From contig READ01000041.1 in the NCBI GenBank assembly GCA_004293675.1, forward strand, positions 1 through 64,000: a stretch of 64,000 nt of DNA. Direction: 5' to 3'. The notes under the pieces are model-generated. The model saw only the letters and a program-made list of their open reading frames with translations. It searched no databases and was not told the DNA's origin. The translations under genes were made by a program, and so were the position numbers. Origin of the DNA: Betaproteobacteria bacterium. Lineage in GTDB: Bacteria > Pseudomonadota > Gammaproteobacteria > Burkholderiales > Casimicrobiaceae. The stretch's first letter is position 1, and the number at the start of each line of letters is the position of its first letter. Shown in pieces: positions 8,230 through 18,114 of this stretch.

Positions 8230-10203
8230 CTACCTTTGTTTGACCGGGTGTGATTCGAGAGAAATTGCCTGTCGTACTGTTGAGGCACGTGGTCGATCAG
8301 CGCGCATGTCATCATTGGCGTAGCCGAGATGTCTGAAGCCTGCCGCGTAGGCGTTCAAAAGCGGGGCCACCACGGTCGCCTCGCCGTGATCACGAGTGAT
8401 TTCATTTTCGATCTCGACGATCGTTCGTTGCTGCCAATCCGGCATGGTTGCTGCAATCGCCGCGAGCGACTGCCACCAAAGTACCGTACAACGCGCCGGT
8501 TGCGATGCGCGAACTTGCAGCAGTACCCAAGAATTGAGCGCTACTGCTTCGCGCCAGCGGCTGTAAGTGGCGTTTCGTGCACTACGAAGCTTTGCGGAAT
8601 CGGGCGTCGGCAGCGTCTCGCCACACTGCGCTTCCAGCGTGACCTTTTGCATTGTTTCGAGCGCGGGATGGTTGCGCTTGATGGCCATAATTCCCGGATC
8701 AGTCGCTGCCGCCAATTGCGTATTCTCGCCGCGCACCAGTCCTGCGAAGAAGTTGTAGCGGCCCAGCTCCGTGAACACTGTCAAACGATCTTGTTCGCTC
8801 ATAGAAGCCGTGGGGTCTTCAACAAACACGCGCACTCCAGCTCGAGTGCGCAATTGCCAAGCGACGCGGTTGAGCAGGTTGGCGCTGACCGGCACCACCG
8901 AGTTCCAAAACAAAAACGATCCGCGAGCATTGGGGCCAACATTTTTCCCGCTCGCCCGCAGGATCACAATACTTGGCTTGAGAGAGAGTGTCCGTTCGAG
9001 TATCAGAGCCAAAGCACTCTCATCAAAGTCGCTGAATCCAACCATTTCGCGCGATAAATCCACAGTTATCACGCGCTGGGTTGCGATCTTGCGAGGACGC
9101 AAGTTGGCCGCGATGTCGAATGTTGTGGTGTCGTGGCCGATCAAACTGCGACTGATTGTTGCCAACGAGCTTTCATCTGAATTCGGCTCGCGATCAAGAG
9201 TAAATCCGATTGGCATGCCCAGCTCGGCCGCAATTCGCTGAGCTGTGGCGTTGTAAGCGCCGTATGGCCACACTATCACGCGCGGCCGAACTCCCAACCG
9301 CTCGAAGATGATGTTGCTATTTGTTGCTAAATCCTTGCGGATCCGCGCCTCGTAGACGGCCTCGCTTTCGTAGCTCGATGTCCCTGGATCGTAGCGGCGG
9401 GTGACCGCAACGGGTTGTTTATTGCCCTGCGGATTACCTAAATGGCCGTGATGCAGATCGTGTGTATGCGAGGCGATCTCAACTAAACCGGAATCAAGGC
9501 AGTCGCGAATCTCATCCCAGGTCATGAATTGCGACGCGACCGTGCGGTTTGCATCGTACTCAATGGTGGCGGCCTCAGGCTCTTCGATCCATCGACTAAT
9601 CACGGCAAGCGTTGCCGGAAAATCAAATAACTTGAGCACCGGCAACACTCGGGTATGAAAGCTTTTGTAGCCGTCGTCGAATGTGATCATGACCGATTTT
9701 GGAGGTAACGGCTCACCGCCGCTCCGCGCGTCAAGTACGCGCTGCATACTCACGACTCGATAGCCGTTGTCGCGCAGCCATGAGAAGTGTCGGGTCATTT
9801 CGGTCACGGTGATCGCTCCCGCATCGCCAAGCTCCTGTTTCGACGTGAGCGACGGAAGGATGTCATGGTAGGCGAGCACAGAGAACGCGTTTTGCGACAC
9901 TGTAGATTCGATGCGGGCTGTCGATTGGTTTCCGGGTGGCGCGATCGGAATTAATTTGGCGCGAAGAGGTTGGATTGGAGGGCGATCTGCGGCGAGAGCT
10001 ACGTTTGCCCGTGGCGCAGCCGTCGTCGGAGCGAAACTTGAAACGCGCATTGACGCCGCCGCGGAAATCGCTGCGGTGCTGCTTAGCGTGTATTCCATCC
10101 GCAATTGCAGCGGAGCGTCAGTAGTTTGCGCACTGGCAATCCCGAGTATTGTTAAAGCGAACCAACCACCTAGTGCTCCTTTAAAACGGAACGCGCAGCT
10201 CAT
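8230..10203 (-). CDS. pgaB: PgaB-like polysaccharide deacetylase
   Basis: 657 residues. PgaB partially N-deacetylates poly-beta-1,6-N-acetylglucosamine (PNAG) in the periplasm so that it can be exported. A signal-like N-terminus (GALGGWFALTILGIASAQ) has no clear lipobox, unlike E. coli PgaB. The NodB-type deacetylase domain (about residues 105-400) shows VLAYHDI, ITFDDGYKS (catalytic Asp and metal Asp) and SHTHDLHHGH (metal His). The C-terminal glycoside-hydrolase-like domain is recognisable at VDLSREMVGFSDFDESAL but looks shortened and divergent. The start ATG overlaps the pgaA stop by four bases (ATGA). No pgaC or pgaD follows; the IS630 remnant lies there instead. Confidence 0.88.
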   Translation of the reverse strand: MSCAFRFKGALGGWFALTILGIASAQTTDAPLQLRMEYTLSSTAAISAAASMRVSSFAPTTAAPRANVALAADRPPIQPLRAKLIPIAPPGNQSTARIESTVSQNAFSVLAYHDILPSLTSKQELGDAGAITVTEMTRHFSWLRDNGYRVVSMQRVLDARSGGEPLPPKSVMITFDDGYKSFHTRVLPVLKLFDFPATLAVISRWIEEPEAATIEYDANRTVASQFMTWDEIRDCLDSGLVEIASHTHDLHHGHLGNPQGNKQPVAVTRRYDPGTSSYESEAVYEARIRKDLATNSNIIFERLGVRPRVIVWPYGAYNATAQRIAAELGMPIGFTLDREPNSDESSLATISRSLIGHDTTTFDIAANLRPRKIATQRVITVDLSREMVGFSDFDESALALILERTLSLKPSIVILRASGKNVGPNARGSFLFWNSVVPVSANLLNRVAWQLRTRAGVRVFVEDPTASMSEQDRLTVFTELGRYNFFAGLVRGENTQLAAATDPGIMAIKRNHPALETMQKVTLEAQCGETLPTPDSAKLRSARNATYSRWREAVALNSWVLLQVRASQPARCTVLWWQSLAAIAATMPDWQQRTIVEIENEITRDHGEATVVAPLLNAYAAGFRHLGYANDDMRADRPRASTVRQAISLESHPVKQR

Positions 10204-12719
10204 TTGAGCTTCCAATCGACATCTAGGTAAATCTGCGCACGTTGTTCTTGTGCGCCGTCGTAGGGACGCCTTGTCCAGCCGATGCCATAGCGAATGCCCC
10301 ACGCGCGCTGTCGCTCCCATTCGTGTTCGTATTTGATTGAGAGCACTGGCAGGGTGCCGAAGTCCTCTTGCCAGTAGGCCCCGGCAGTACCGATCAATCG
10401 CTGCTTAAAGCTTCGCTCGTAACTTCGCCAAGTTAGCCACTCGCCCACGAGGGTCGCGTCAATGCTCGCATCCCGCACAGGGTTAAAGTACGGGACGCCC
10501 AGCAGCGTATTGCGAGAGGCGTACAGCGCAAAGTCCATGTCGAGTTTGTAGCGAGGCTGACTGATCCAGCGCTCATGCCAAGTCGCCGATACTGCACTAC
10601 GTACATTGCCATCGGTGTAGCGCGCGTAATTCAGTCCCAAGTTCAGATTGCGTAACAACGGGTAGCGTCTGTCCAGCGAAAACGAAAATTGCCGGGCCTG
10701 GATACCGGCAAGGGAAGCACGCAGTGCAATGTCTGTCGAATTTGTGTCGACCGACAGCCGAGCTCGCCACTCGTCACTTGGCACATAGCTCATCGAAAGC
10801 GATAAGCCCTGAGTGTTGCCGGGTCTGCGATCGGCATGGAGTTCTGCGGCTAACGCTAGCGACTCAACCTGGCGTTCTAAACCGAGGCCAAAGCGCTCGC
10901 GGCGTCCGTCGACCGACGAAAACCTGGCGGACGACACAAAGGCATGCGCGTATAGCCGATAGTCTTCAGCAATTGGCATGCTGTGGGCGTATGCGTCGAT
11001 CTTCCAGTCGCGATCGGCGCGCGACGGGCGGTTTTCCGCCGCATCGCGAGCACCGCCGCTCACCGGCCACGTCATTTGCGTAGCCAATCGCAGCGTTGGC
11101 GAATCGTGTGTGCGCAAAATGTCACTTAGGCGCTGAGCACCGCGACTTTCCGGATACTCGGCGATAATTTCTTTGCTGGCGATGCGCGCCTCACGCCAAC
11201 GTGACAACGACAAAGCGGTCTCCGCAAGCCCTAGGCGTCCGGTCAGATAGTTGGGATCCTCAGCTTTAATGCGCAGGAACTGGTCACTGGCGTGATTGGG
11301 CATGCTGTTTGCCGAGTACCAACTGGCAAGTGCAGCGCGCGCTGAAAGATCGTGCGGCGCGAGTTTCAGAAATTCATCGAGCCACGCTTTCGACGCCACC
11401 AGACGGTCGCCGTACAAATCGAGCAGCGCGCGCATCACTCGGGCCCGCGCGAATTCTGGATTGTCTCGCTGCAGCGGCGATTTCTCAAAGCGAAACGGCC
11501 TCAACTTTGCTAGCAACTCATCCAACAAGTCGCTGGCCGCTTGCCACTGTTCACACTCCAAATAGGCGTAGATCAGCGCGAACTGCCATTCTTCAACGGG
11601 CTTACCGCCGGCTTGCGCTACGCCGTCTAGCGCACGCAAGTAGTGGTCCCGCGCATCAAACGGTTTCCTGTTGTAAAGGTACGCGTCGGCAACAGCAGAC
11701 AGAGCGTAGGGCGGCGGCTTTAAGTTACGTGCTTTGATTTCCTCATAGAGCTTGAGCGCATCATCCATTCGCACCCGATCACGCAGCGCGATCAGGCGAT
11801 CAAACATTGCGTTGTTGGCGTAGCTGCTGTTCTCGGGTGCAGCCTTGCGGTCAGCCTCGTTTGATGCAAGCGCGCGATCCGTCCAGCCAAATCGCGCCAA
11901 TCCTAGGTCAAGCGACAACTGAACATCGCCGTGGCGCATTTGGTAGGCGGTACGGTCCTGCGCGAGTCGCAGTTGCGCGTCGGGCTGGATGCGGGGCGCA
12001 CCAATGGCTTTCGCCTGATCGCTGGCAATCGAGGCGGCACCCAGGCGGCTTGCGACGAAAACGATTGCGACTTTCGCATTTGCGAAATCGGGGTCGAGTT
12101 CAAGGACATCTTTCCAGGCCCCAAGCGCTTCAGCCCAACGCTCCTGCCGTTCTCGAAGTATCGCAAGCGCCTCCACTAACGGCAAGTACTGCTTCTGTTT
12201 TCGCTCGCGCAGGGACGAGGGCAAAAAAGCATCAATTAACGCGGACGCGCTGTCGAGTTGACCGTCTCCTGTCAATGAATGGACGAGCCCCGCTTGCGCG
12301 TCGTAGTTCTTCGGTTCATCTCGAATTACGCGCCGGTAAGCCTCAATGGCGGGTTTCCAGCGCTCGGCACGACGATAAGAGAGCGCCGCCACCGACACCA
12401 CATAGAGGGGCTGCCCTGGCCCCAGTCGTTCGTACTCGCCGACAGCCGTGTCATGATCTTCCGCCCAATTTGCGACGACGACGGCATCTCGCCGCAGGCG
12501 CGTATTGGTCGGATCAGCACGTAACGCAATTTGCATGTCGCGAATGACGCGGGCCGACTCACCGTTGCGTGCTCGCTCGATCAGTCGATCATGATCTGCA
12601 GCCGACAGTGCGATAACGGGCGTGGCGCTGGCGGCGAATATCGCAACGAGCAAGCACAGGTTTGCCTCAGTGATCAACTGAACAAATCTTCGCTTTTCGC
12701 ACCGCGTACTTATCCGCAA
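10200..12719 (-). CDS. pgaA: PgaA-like PNAG export porin with TPR domain
   Basis: 839 residues, consistent with E. coli PgaA (about 807). PgaA is the outer-membrane protein through which de-N-acetylated PNAG leaves the cell. A signal peptide (LCLLVAIFAASATPVIALSA) precedes tetratricopeptide repeats (about residues 40-520, e.g. EYERLGPGQPLYVVSVAALS, WAEALGAWKDVLELDPDFAN). A C-terminal beta-barrel rich in alternating aromatic/polar strands follows and ends YLDVDWKLK. Three consecutive TTG codons lie at 12725, 12722 and 12719. GGAGG is best spaced (8 nt) for the third, hence the start chosen. It is co-transcribed with pgaB; pgaC and pgaD are absent. Confidence 0.88.
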   Translation of the reverse strand: MRISTRCEKRRFVQLITEANLCLLVAIFAASATPVIALSAADHDRLIERARNGESARVIRDMQIALRADPTNTRLRRDAVVVANWAEDHDTAVGEYERLGPGQPLYVVSVAALSYRRAERWKPAIEAYRRVIRDEPKNYDAQAGLVHSLTGDGQLDSASALIDAFLPSSLRERKQKQYLPLVEALAILRERQERWAEALGAWKDVLELDPDFANAKVAIVFVASRLGAASIASDQAKAIGAPRIQPDAQLRLAQDRTAYQMRHGDVQLSLDLGLARFGWTDRALASNEADRKAAPENSSYANNAMFDRLIALRDRVRMDDALKLYEEIKARNLKPPPYALSAVADAYLYNRKPFDARDHYLRALDGVAQAGGKPVEEWQFALIYAYLECEQWQAASDLLDELLAKLRPFRFEKSPLQRDNPEFARARVMRALLDLYGDRLVASKAWLDEFLKLAPHDLSARAALASWYSANSMPNHASDQFLRIKAEDPNYLTGRLGLAETALSLSRWREARIASKEIIAEYPESRGAQRLSDILRTHDSPTLRLATQMTWPVSGGARDAAENRPSRADRDWKIDAYAHSMPIAEDYRLYAHAFVSSARFSSVDGRRERFGLGLERQVESLALAAELHADRRPGNTQGLSLSMSYVPSDEWRARLSVDTNSTDIALRASLAGIQARQFSFSLDRRYPLLRNLNLGLNYARYTDGNVRSAVSATWHERWISQPRYKLDMDFALYASRNTLLGVPYFNPVRDASIDATLVGEWLTWRSYERSFKQRLIGTAGAYWQEDFGTLPVLSIKYEHEWERQRAWGIRYGIGWTRRPYDGAQEQRAQIYLDVDWKLK

Positions 12720-12725
12720 CAACAA

Positions 12726-13157
12726 TCCCTCCGCTCTCCGTGCAATTCGTGTTTGCGTTCACAACGTACTTCGAAAACAGCAAACGACTACCGAGGTAAG
12801 CGACGGAAATCAACCGCACCACCGGTCTTCACGCGGGCTTGTAGGGCGCGTTGTAGTGGCGCTTCTTGAATGCCGCTAAAGCGCGCTCCCGCGTGCTTTC
12901 ATTCTAACTTAGCCTCCGACCGAAAAGCCAATTGCGGTCTTGAAACATCGGCTAATTCGGCATTTTCCGTACCCCCCCGCCTTGAGCTGTGCGGTGGGGT
13001 TTGCCTGGCTCGAGCTGGTTGAAAACCAGCACGGTGCGATGGAATCGATGCGCGTCAAAACAACAAGCCCGCAAGCGGACAGGATGTTTGGCACCACCAC
13101 TTGATTGTCCTGCCGCAACACTACACTAGTGCCAGTCATACCCGCTGCCAATCCTCC
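12726..13157. other. Intergenic stretch between pgaA and the NTF2-like gene
   Basis: 432 bp between divergent genes. No further gene, transposon end or clear hairpin family member was recognised. It should contain the promoters of both flanking genes. A CTTGAT / TACACT pair at about 13101-13128 could serve the plus-strand gene, but this is weak. Confidence 0.4.
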
Positions 13158-13487
13158 ATGAATCCAATCGAACCCGTGCAGCGCCAGCTCGATGCCTATA
13201 ACGCGCACGATGCTGAGCGATTTGTTGCTGAATATGCGGATGACGTGAAGGTGTTTCGACCGCCCGCCACCGAGCCCATTCTGTCTGGCAAAGAAACGTT
13301 TAAGGCGCACTACGCTAAGAATCGATTCACCTTGCCCAATCTGCACGCCGAGGTTGTTAATCGTATGGTGGCGGGAAACATCGTGGTCGATCACGAGCGG
13401 ATTACTGGTTTGCAAGACGGCGTTGTTGAGGCCATTGCCGTCTACCAAGTGATCGACGATCGCATTGCAACGGTTTGGTTTTACTGA
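13158..13487 (+). CDS. NTF2-like / SnoaL-fold protein
   Basis: 109 residues with the cone-shaped NTF2 fold typical of steroid delta-isomerase-like proteins: helix QRQLDAYNAHDAERFVAEYA, then DDVKVFRPP, then a strand-rich C-terminus. YNAHDAERFVAEYADDVKVF is the standard family opening. Many members are small-ligand enzymes or stress-response binding proteins; the role here is unknown. The ATG at 13158 is preferred over the longer frame because the homology with the broken copy at 6222 starts there. A degraded duplicate lies 6.9 kb upstream in the same orientation. Confidence 0.82.
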   Translation: MNPIEPVQRQLDAYNAHDAERFVAEYADDVKVFRPPATEPILSGKETFKAHYAKNRFTLPNLHAEVVNRMVAGNIVVDHERITGLQDGVVEAIAVYQVIDDRIATVWFY

Positions 13488-13534
13488 ACATTGCACCGGG
13501 TTCCCGACCTTTCACGTAAACAGGCAATCCAACC

Positions 13535-14152
13535 ATGTCTCTTTTAGCCTTTACCGTCGCGGCGATTTTGCTTGCCATTACCCCCGGCCCCGGAATCGCC
13601 TATGTTGTCGCGCGCACAGCAGCGGGCGGGCGCTCTGAGGGCTTGGCATCGTGCTTGGGTACGGGCATTGGTGGGATGCTGCATGTGCTGGCCGCGGCGT
13701 TGGGGCTTTCGGTCATCTTGGCGCAATCGGCAACGGCCTTTGGCCTTGTGAAGTACGTGGGCGCGGCGTACTTGGTCTACTTAGGCGTTCGCTTGTTGAT
13801 GCGAAAAGAATCCGATGCCGTGGCTGAGTCCGTCAAGTCTCAAGGCACTCGCCGTGCGCTCTTTGAGGGCATAGCGGTTGAGGCGCTCAACGTCAAAACT
13901 GCCTTGTTTTTTCTGGCGTTTTTGCCGCAGTTTGTTGCAGCGACTGAGCCGCTGGTGCCGCAGCTCGTTTTGCTCGGCAGCATCTGCGTGGTGCTCAATA
14001 CGCTAGTTGACGTGATCGCGGTCTTTACCGCTGAGCGACTCCTTCAACGTAGCACGGTCCGCGCTGCTCGAGCGCGCTTGATGACGCGGGCATCAGGCAT
14101 CACGATGATCGGGCTCGGGATATTCCTGGCGCTAACGCGCCGCGAGAGTTAG
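13535..14152 (+). CDS. LysE/RhtB-family amino acid exporter
   Basis: 205 residues, six predicted membrane helices, a normal length for the LysE/RhtB superfamily of amino-acid and small-metabolite exporters. The N-terminal signature AAILLAITPGPGIAYVVARTAA with the conserved P-G-P is present, as are YVGAAYLVYLGVRLL and AVEALNVKTALFFLAFLPQF. The exported substrate cannot be inferred. It starts at an ATG 47 bp after the NTF2-like gene and ends 2 bp before the next gene, so the three may be co-transcribed. Confidence 0.9.
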   Translation: MSLLAFTVAAILLAITPGPGIAYVVARTAAGGRSEGLASCLGTGIGGMLHVLAAALGLSVILAQSATAFGLVKYVGAAYLVYLGVRLLMRKESDAVAESVKSQGTRRALFEGIAVEALNVKTALFFLAFLPQFVAATEPLVPQLVLLGSICVVLNTLVDVIAVFTAERLLQRSTVRAARARLMTRASGITMIGLGIFLALTRRES

Positions 14153-14154
14153 CC

Positions 14155-14499
14155 ATGGATGCACCCACGGTCTACACGTCAACTTTTACGTTTGTAAAGC
14201 TGCAATACGACGCACAATTTCATCGACTTGACGAGGCCATCGCTGTCGTTGCCAAGAGCATTCCCGGCTACCTAGGCGAAGAGACTTGGGAAAACGCTTC
14301 GACCGGTCAAATCTCAAATGTCTATTACTGGAATTCGCTCGAAGCGATGCAGCAGCTCATCACGCATCCGACGCATCTGGAGGCAAAATCTAACCATGCG
14401 CAATGGTTAGCAGGCTATCAAGTCGTCATTGCGCAGGTGCTACGGAGCTACGGGGATGGGCGGTTGAGTGCGCCGCTGAGCGACCGACCTTCGAGCTAG
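14155..14499 (+). CDS. Antibiotic biosynthesis monooxygenase-like (ABM) domain protein
   Basis: 114 residues, a ferredoxin-like alpha/beta barrel of the ABM/Dabb superfamily. The pattern is a first strand VYTSTFTFVKLQYD, helix FHRLDEAIAVVAKSIPGYLG, strand EETWENASTGQISNVYYWNS, then the LEAMQQLITHPTHLEAKSN helix. The W-x-S/N-x-E-A-M-x-x-h-x-x-x-x-x-H pattern is typical. Members include heme-degrading and quinone monooxygenases as well as dehydratase-like proteins. It is translationally adjacent to the LysE-type exporter (2 bp gap). Confidence 0.75.
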   Translation: MDAPTVYTSTFTFVKLQYDAQFHRLDEAIAVVAKSIPGYLGEETWENASTGQISNVYYWNSLEAMQQLITHPTHLEAKSNHAQWLAGYQVVIAQVLRSYGDGRLSAPLSDRPSS

Positions 14500-14533
14500 T
14501 TCAGACGAGTACGGCCATAGGCGCATCCACCTC

Positions 14534-14782
14534 CTAGCGGTAATACGCCTCGACCTTACCTTTGAGTTTGATGGTCAACGGATTGCCCTTGCGATCGCGC
14601 GAGTTTCCGACGGGCACTTTGACCCAACCCTCGCTGATGCAGTACTCCTCAACGTCGTTTCGCTCTTTGTCATTGAGTCGAATGCCGATATCGTGCTCGA
14701 AAATGGCCGGATGATGATGCGGGCTTCTGGGGTCGGCCGAGAGATGATCAGGCAGAGCGGGCTTTTCAGTGGGTTCGGTCAT
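14534..14782 (-). CDS. DUF3297 family protein
   Basis: 82 residues from the ATG at 14782 (MTEPTEKPALPDHLSADPRS). A short conserved bacterial family with the pattern LPDHLSADPRSPHHHPAIFE, HDIGIRLNDKERNDVEEYC and KVPVGNSRDRKGNPLTIKLK is clearly matched. No function is known. The longer upstream frame (MMRANN...) lacks the family start. It is convergent with the ABM gene and divergent from uvrA. Confidence 0.88.
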   Translation of the reverse strand: MTEPTEKPALPDHLSADPRSPHHHPAIFEHDIGIRLNDKERNDVEEYCISEGWVKVPVGNSRDRKGNPLTIKLKGKVEAYYR

Positions 14783-14943
14783 GATGCGATGTTTGTTTGG
14801 CGATTGCGGAACGTGCAAGCGCGATAAATTGTTAGCGCGCATCATAGCGCGATGATTCGTTGGCGCAACGTGGGTACTGCTCTGATCGGCGCAAAGCGCG
14901 ATAATTACCAGTTGCCTTTCGCCTTTGTGAGCTCTTAAAAGTC

Positions 14944-17799
14944 ATGGATTTTCTTCGCGTTCGCGGCGCTCGTACACACAATTTAAAAAACATCAGCATT
15001 GACATTCCGAAGCACCAATTGGTGGTGATTACCGGACTGTCGGGCTCGGGAAAATCGTCGCTGGCGTTTGACACGCTCTATGCCGAAGGGCAACGCCGCT
15101 ACGTCGAATCGCTGTCGGCTTACGCGCGACAGTTTTTGCAGATGATGGATAAGCCCGATGTCGATTTGATCGAGGGGCTATCACCGGCCATCGCGATTGA
15201 GCAAAAGGCGACTTCGCACAATCCGCGATCAACGGTCGGTACGGTGACAGAAATTCATGACTACCTGCGCTTGCTCTACGCTCGTGTGGGTGATCCGTAT
15301 TGCCCCGATCATCCGGCAGAAAAGCTCTCGGCGCAGACGATCTCACAGATGGTCGACACGGTACTGGCGTACCCGGCCGATACACGAATCATGTTGCTCG
15401 CGCCAGTGATCGCGGATCGCAAGGGGGAGCATGTAGAGCTGTTTGTTGAGCTCAAGAGCAAGGGCTTCACCAAGGCTCGTATCGATGGCGTGGTCACCGA
15501 GCTCGACCCCTTGCCCAAACTCACCAAAACGCACAAGCACACCATCGATGTGGTGATCGATCGAATCAAGGTTCGACCCGACGCCAAGCAGCGCTTAGCG
15601 GAATCGTTCGAAACCGCGTGTCGTATGGGTAACGGCCGAGCGCTCGTTGTGGAAATGGATAGCAACACATCGCAACTATTCTCGTCAAAGTTCGCGTGCC
15701 CCATTTGTGACTATTCCCTCGCAGAGCTAGAGCCTCGACTGTTTTCGTTCAATTCGCCGATGGGTGCTTGCCCGACCTGTGATGGCTTGGGCGAGATTGA
15801 CGAGTTTGAGCCCGCCCGGATTGTTGCGCACCCCGAGCTATCGCTGGCGGGTGGCGCGATCAAGGGCTGGGATCGGCGCACCATTTTCTATTTTCAGATG
15901 TTGCAGGGGCTGGCGAAGCATTACGGTTTTGAAGTCGAGACCGCATTTAAGGATTTATCGCCAGAGGCGCAACGTGCCGTCGTTTTTGGTAGCGGCACCG
16001 ACGTGATCGAATTTGATTACGTCAGCGAGAAAGGAACTATTCAAAAGCGCAAACATACCTTCGAAGGCGTGTTGCCGAATTTTCAACGCCGCTACCGTGA
16101 AACCGAATCACCCGCCGTGCGCGAGGAACTATCAAAGTACATGAGCCGTCGGCCATGCACTGATTGCAACGGCGCACGACTGCGCCGTGAAGCACGGTTC
16201 GTAAAGGTCGGACATGGCGCGCAGGCGCGGGCTATCTTTGAGCTGAGTAAGTTGCCACTGGCGGAGAGTGCAAAGTACTTCGAATCGCTGAAATTGGATG
16301 GCGCGAAGAAGCTAATTGCGGTTCGAATCATCTCGGAAATTCGCAATCGCTTGGGCTTTTTGAATAACGTAGGTTTGCAGTATTTGTCACTGGATCGAAG
16401 TGCTGAAACGCTATCGGGCGGTGAGGCGCAGCGCATTCGCTTGGCATCACAAATTGGCTCCGGCTTGACGGGTGTGATGTACGTACTCGATGAGCCCTCG
16501 ATTGGTTTGCATCAGCGCGACAATGATCGACTGCTCGAAACGCTCAAACACCTGCGTGATCTGGGGAACAGCGTACTGGTAGTCGAGCACGACGAAGACG
16601 CAATCATGAGCGCCGATTACGTCATTGATTTGGGGCCCGCCGCTGGCGTTCACGGCGGCGAAATCATTGCGCACGGCAAACCTGCCGACATCAAAAAGAG
16701 CAAGAAATCTCTCACCGGTTTGTACTTGTCGGGTGCCAAGCAAATCTCGATGCCCAAGAAGCGCATCAAGTGTGATCCGAAAAAGCAAATTGTGATTCGC
16801 GGCGCACGCGGCAACAATTTAAAGAAAGTGGACGTATCCATTCCGATTGGCTTGATGACCTGTGTGACGGGTGTGTCCGGCTCGGGCAAATCAACGCTCG
16901 TCAATGACACGCTGTACCGCGCAGCAGCTAAGAAAATTTACGGCAGTGTCGACGATCCCGCGCCTCATAAATCCATCGACGGATTGGAACATTTCGACAA
17001 AGTCATCAACGTCGATCAAAGTCCGATTGGCCGCACGCCGCGCTCAAACCCCGCAACGTACACCGGTCTTTTCACGCCGATCCGCGAGCTGTTTGCGCAA
17101 ACTCCGCAGGCGCGGGAACGAGGCTATGAAGCCGGACGCTTTTCGTTCAACGTCAAAGGCGGTCGCTGCGAGGCGTGCGAAGGCGACGGCGTCATCAAAG
17201 TCGAAATGCATTTCTTGCCCGATGTGTATGTGGAATGCGACGTCTGTCATGGCAAACGCTACAACCGTGAAACGCTCGACATCGAATACCGCGGCAAGAA
17301 CATCAGCCAAGTGCTCGGCATGACGGTAGAAGAGGCCAAAGCGTTCTTCGCACCCGTGCCCAATATTGCCGCCAAGGTCAATCTGCTCGACGAGGTGGGG
17401 CTGGGCTACATCCGTTTGGGACAGGCGGCCACCACGCTGTCGGGCGGCGAAGCGCAGCGTGTGAAGCTCGCGCTTGAGCTATCGAAACGTGACACCGGCA
17501 ACACGCTTTACGTGCTCGATGAACCGACCACAGGACTACATTTCGCTGACATCGATTTGTTGCTCAAAGTGCTCTATCGGTTGCGCGACCATGGCAATAC
17601 GGTCGTGGTGATTGAACACAACTTGGACGTCATCAAAACCGCCGATTGGGTCATCGACATGGGACCCGAAGGCGGCGGCGGTGGCGGCAATGTTGTTGCA
17701 TTTGGCACGCCGGAAAGCGTGGCCGAGCAGGGGGCCAAGAAGGGCTCGCATACGGCGGCGTTTTTGGCGACGGTGTTGGCTCGGACAAAGAAAGACTAA
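14944..17799 (+). CDS. uvrA: UvrABC excision nuclease subunit A
   Basis: 951 residues, full length. The UvrA dimer is the damage-recognising ATPase of nucleotide excision repair and loads UvrB. Two ABC modules are seen: Walker [10 protein letters not shown] (near residue 31) and GVSGSGKST (near 643), and signature motifs [20 protein letters not shown] and [20 protein letters not shown]. There are three cysteine clusters: CPICDYSL with CPTCDG (insertion domain), CTDCNG, and CEACEGDG with CDVCHGKR (C-terminal zinc finger). It is divergent from DUF3297. In betaproteobacteria it is usually next to the MFS-ssb pair, here displaced. Confidence 0.98.
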   Translation: MDFLRVRGARTHNLKNISIDIPKHQLVVITGLSGSGKSSLAFDTLYAEGQRRYVESLSAYARQFLQMMDKPDVDLIEGLSPAIAIEQKATSHNPRSTVGTVTEIHDYLRLLYARVGDPYCPDHPAEKLSAQTISQMVDTVLAYPADTRIMLLAPVIADRKGEHVELFVELKSKGFTKARIDGVVTELDPLPKLTKTHKHTIDVVIDRIKVRPDAKQRLAESFETACRMGNGRALVVEMDSNTSQLFSSKFACPICDYSLAELEPRLFSFNSPMGACPTCDGLGEIDEFEPARIVAHPELSLAGGAIKGWDRRTIFYFQMLQGLAKHYGFEVETAFKDLSPEAQRAVVFGSGTDVIEFDYVSEKGTIQKRKHTFEGVLPNFQRRYRETESPAVREELSKYMSRRPCTDCNGARLRREARFVKVGHGAQARAIFELSKLPLAESAKYFESLKLDGAKKLIAVRIISEIRNRLGFLNNVGLQYLSLDRSAETLSGGEAQRIRLASQIGSGLTGVMYVLDEPSIGLHQRDNDRLLETLKHLRDLGNSVLVVEHDEDAIMSADYVIDLGPAAGVHGGEIIAHGKPADIKKSKKSLTGLYLSGAKQISMPKKRIKCDPKKQIVIRGARGNNLKKVDVSIPIGLMTCVTGVSGSGKSTLVNDTLYRAAAKKIYGSVDDPAPHKSIDGLEHFDKVINVDQSPIGRTPRSNPATYTGLFTPIRELFAQTPQARERGYEAGRFSFNVKGGRCEACEGDGVIKVEMHFLPDVYVECDVCHGKRYNRETLDIEYRGKNISQVLGMTVEEAKAFFAPVPNIAAKVNLLDEVGLGYIRLGQAATTLSGGEAQRVKLALELSKRDTGNTLYVLDEPTTGLHFADIDLLLKVLYRLRDHGNTVVVIEHNLDVIKTADWVIDMGPEGGGGGGNVVAFGTPESVAEQGAKKGSHTAAFLATVLARTKKD

Positions 17800-17936
17800 C
17801 CAGCATTACTCCTTGACGCCATGATAAATGGGGCCTGTATAAGGTTTTTTCTGTTTATCAATAAGCGGTAAATTCGTCGCAAAACCCATATTTCAATTGG
17901 CATTGGTTAATATCGCCAACTACAGAATGATCTAGG
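17800..17936. repeat. Dispersed intergenic hairpin element, copy B
   Basis: Follows the uvrA stop directly. The left part is CCAGCATTACTCCTTGACGCC and the right part is CCCATATTTCAATTGGCAT followed by CCAACTACAGAATGATCTAG. The right hairpin arm is the complement of the family core ATGCC-n-TTGAAATATGGG. It could also serve as the uvrA transcript end, since an internal AAGGTTTTTT follows a weak stem. Confidence 0.55.
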
Positions 17937-17947
17937 CCGCTCTGTTC

Positions 17948-18064
17948 CTTCCCGTTCAAGGGGAGGGCGAGGGTGGGGATGGTTGTCCACGCTCCAACAG
18001 TGTCCTCACTCTCGGGCTGAAAACCATCCCCCTCCTAACCTCCCCCTTGAGAGGGGAGGCACCG
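17948..18064. repeat. GC-rich inverted-repeat element (empty form)
   Basis: Left arm CCCGTTCAAGGGGAGGGCGA then GGGTGGGGATGGTT. Right arm AACCATCCCCCTCCTAACCT then CCCCCTTGAGAGGGGAGG. The arms are about 40 bp and almost exact inverted complements separated by about 35 bp. It has no coding capacity. The architecture (long G/C-rich arms with nested small palindromes) matches the elements at 21.02 kb and inside lipB, the last of which carries a DUF559 frame. Probably a non-autonomous relative. Confidence 0.7.
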
Positions 18065-18114
18065 AACGATCCGCTAACTCACTTTGAACCGCACCATAGC
18101 CCCAATTCGCCCGC

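Noticed and set aside
11807-12547. 246-codon plus-strand frame within pgaA
   Set aside because: Arg-rich antisense shadow of the TPR region; no domain.
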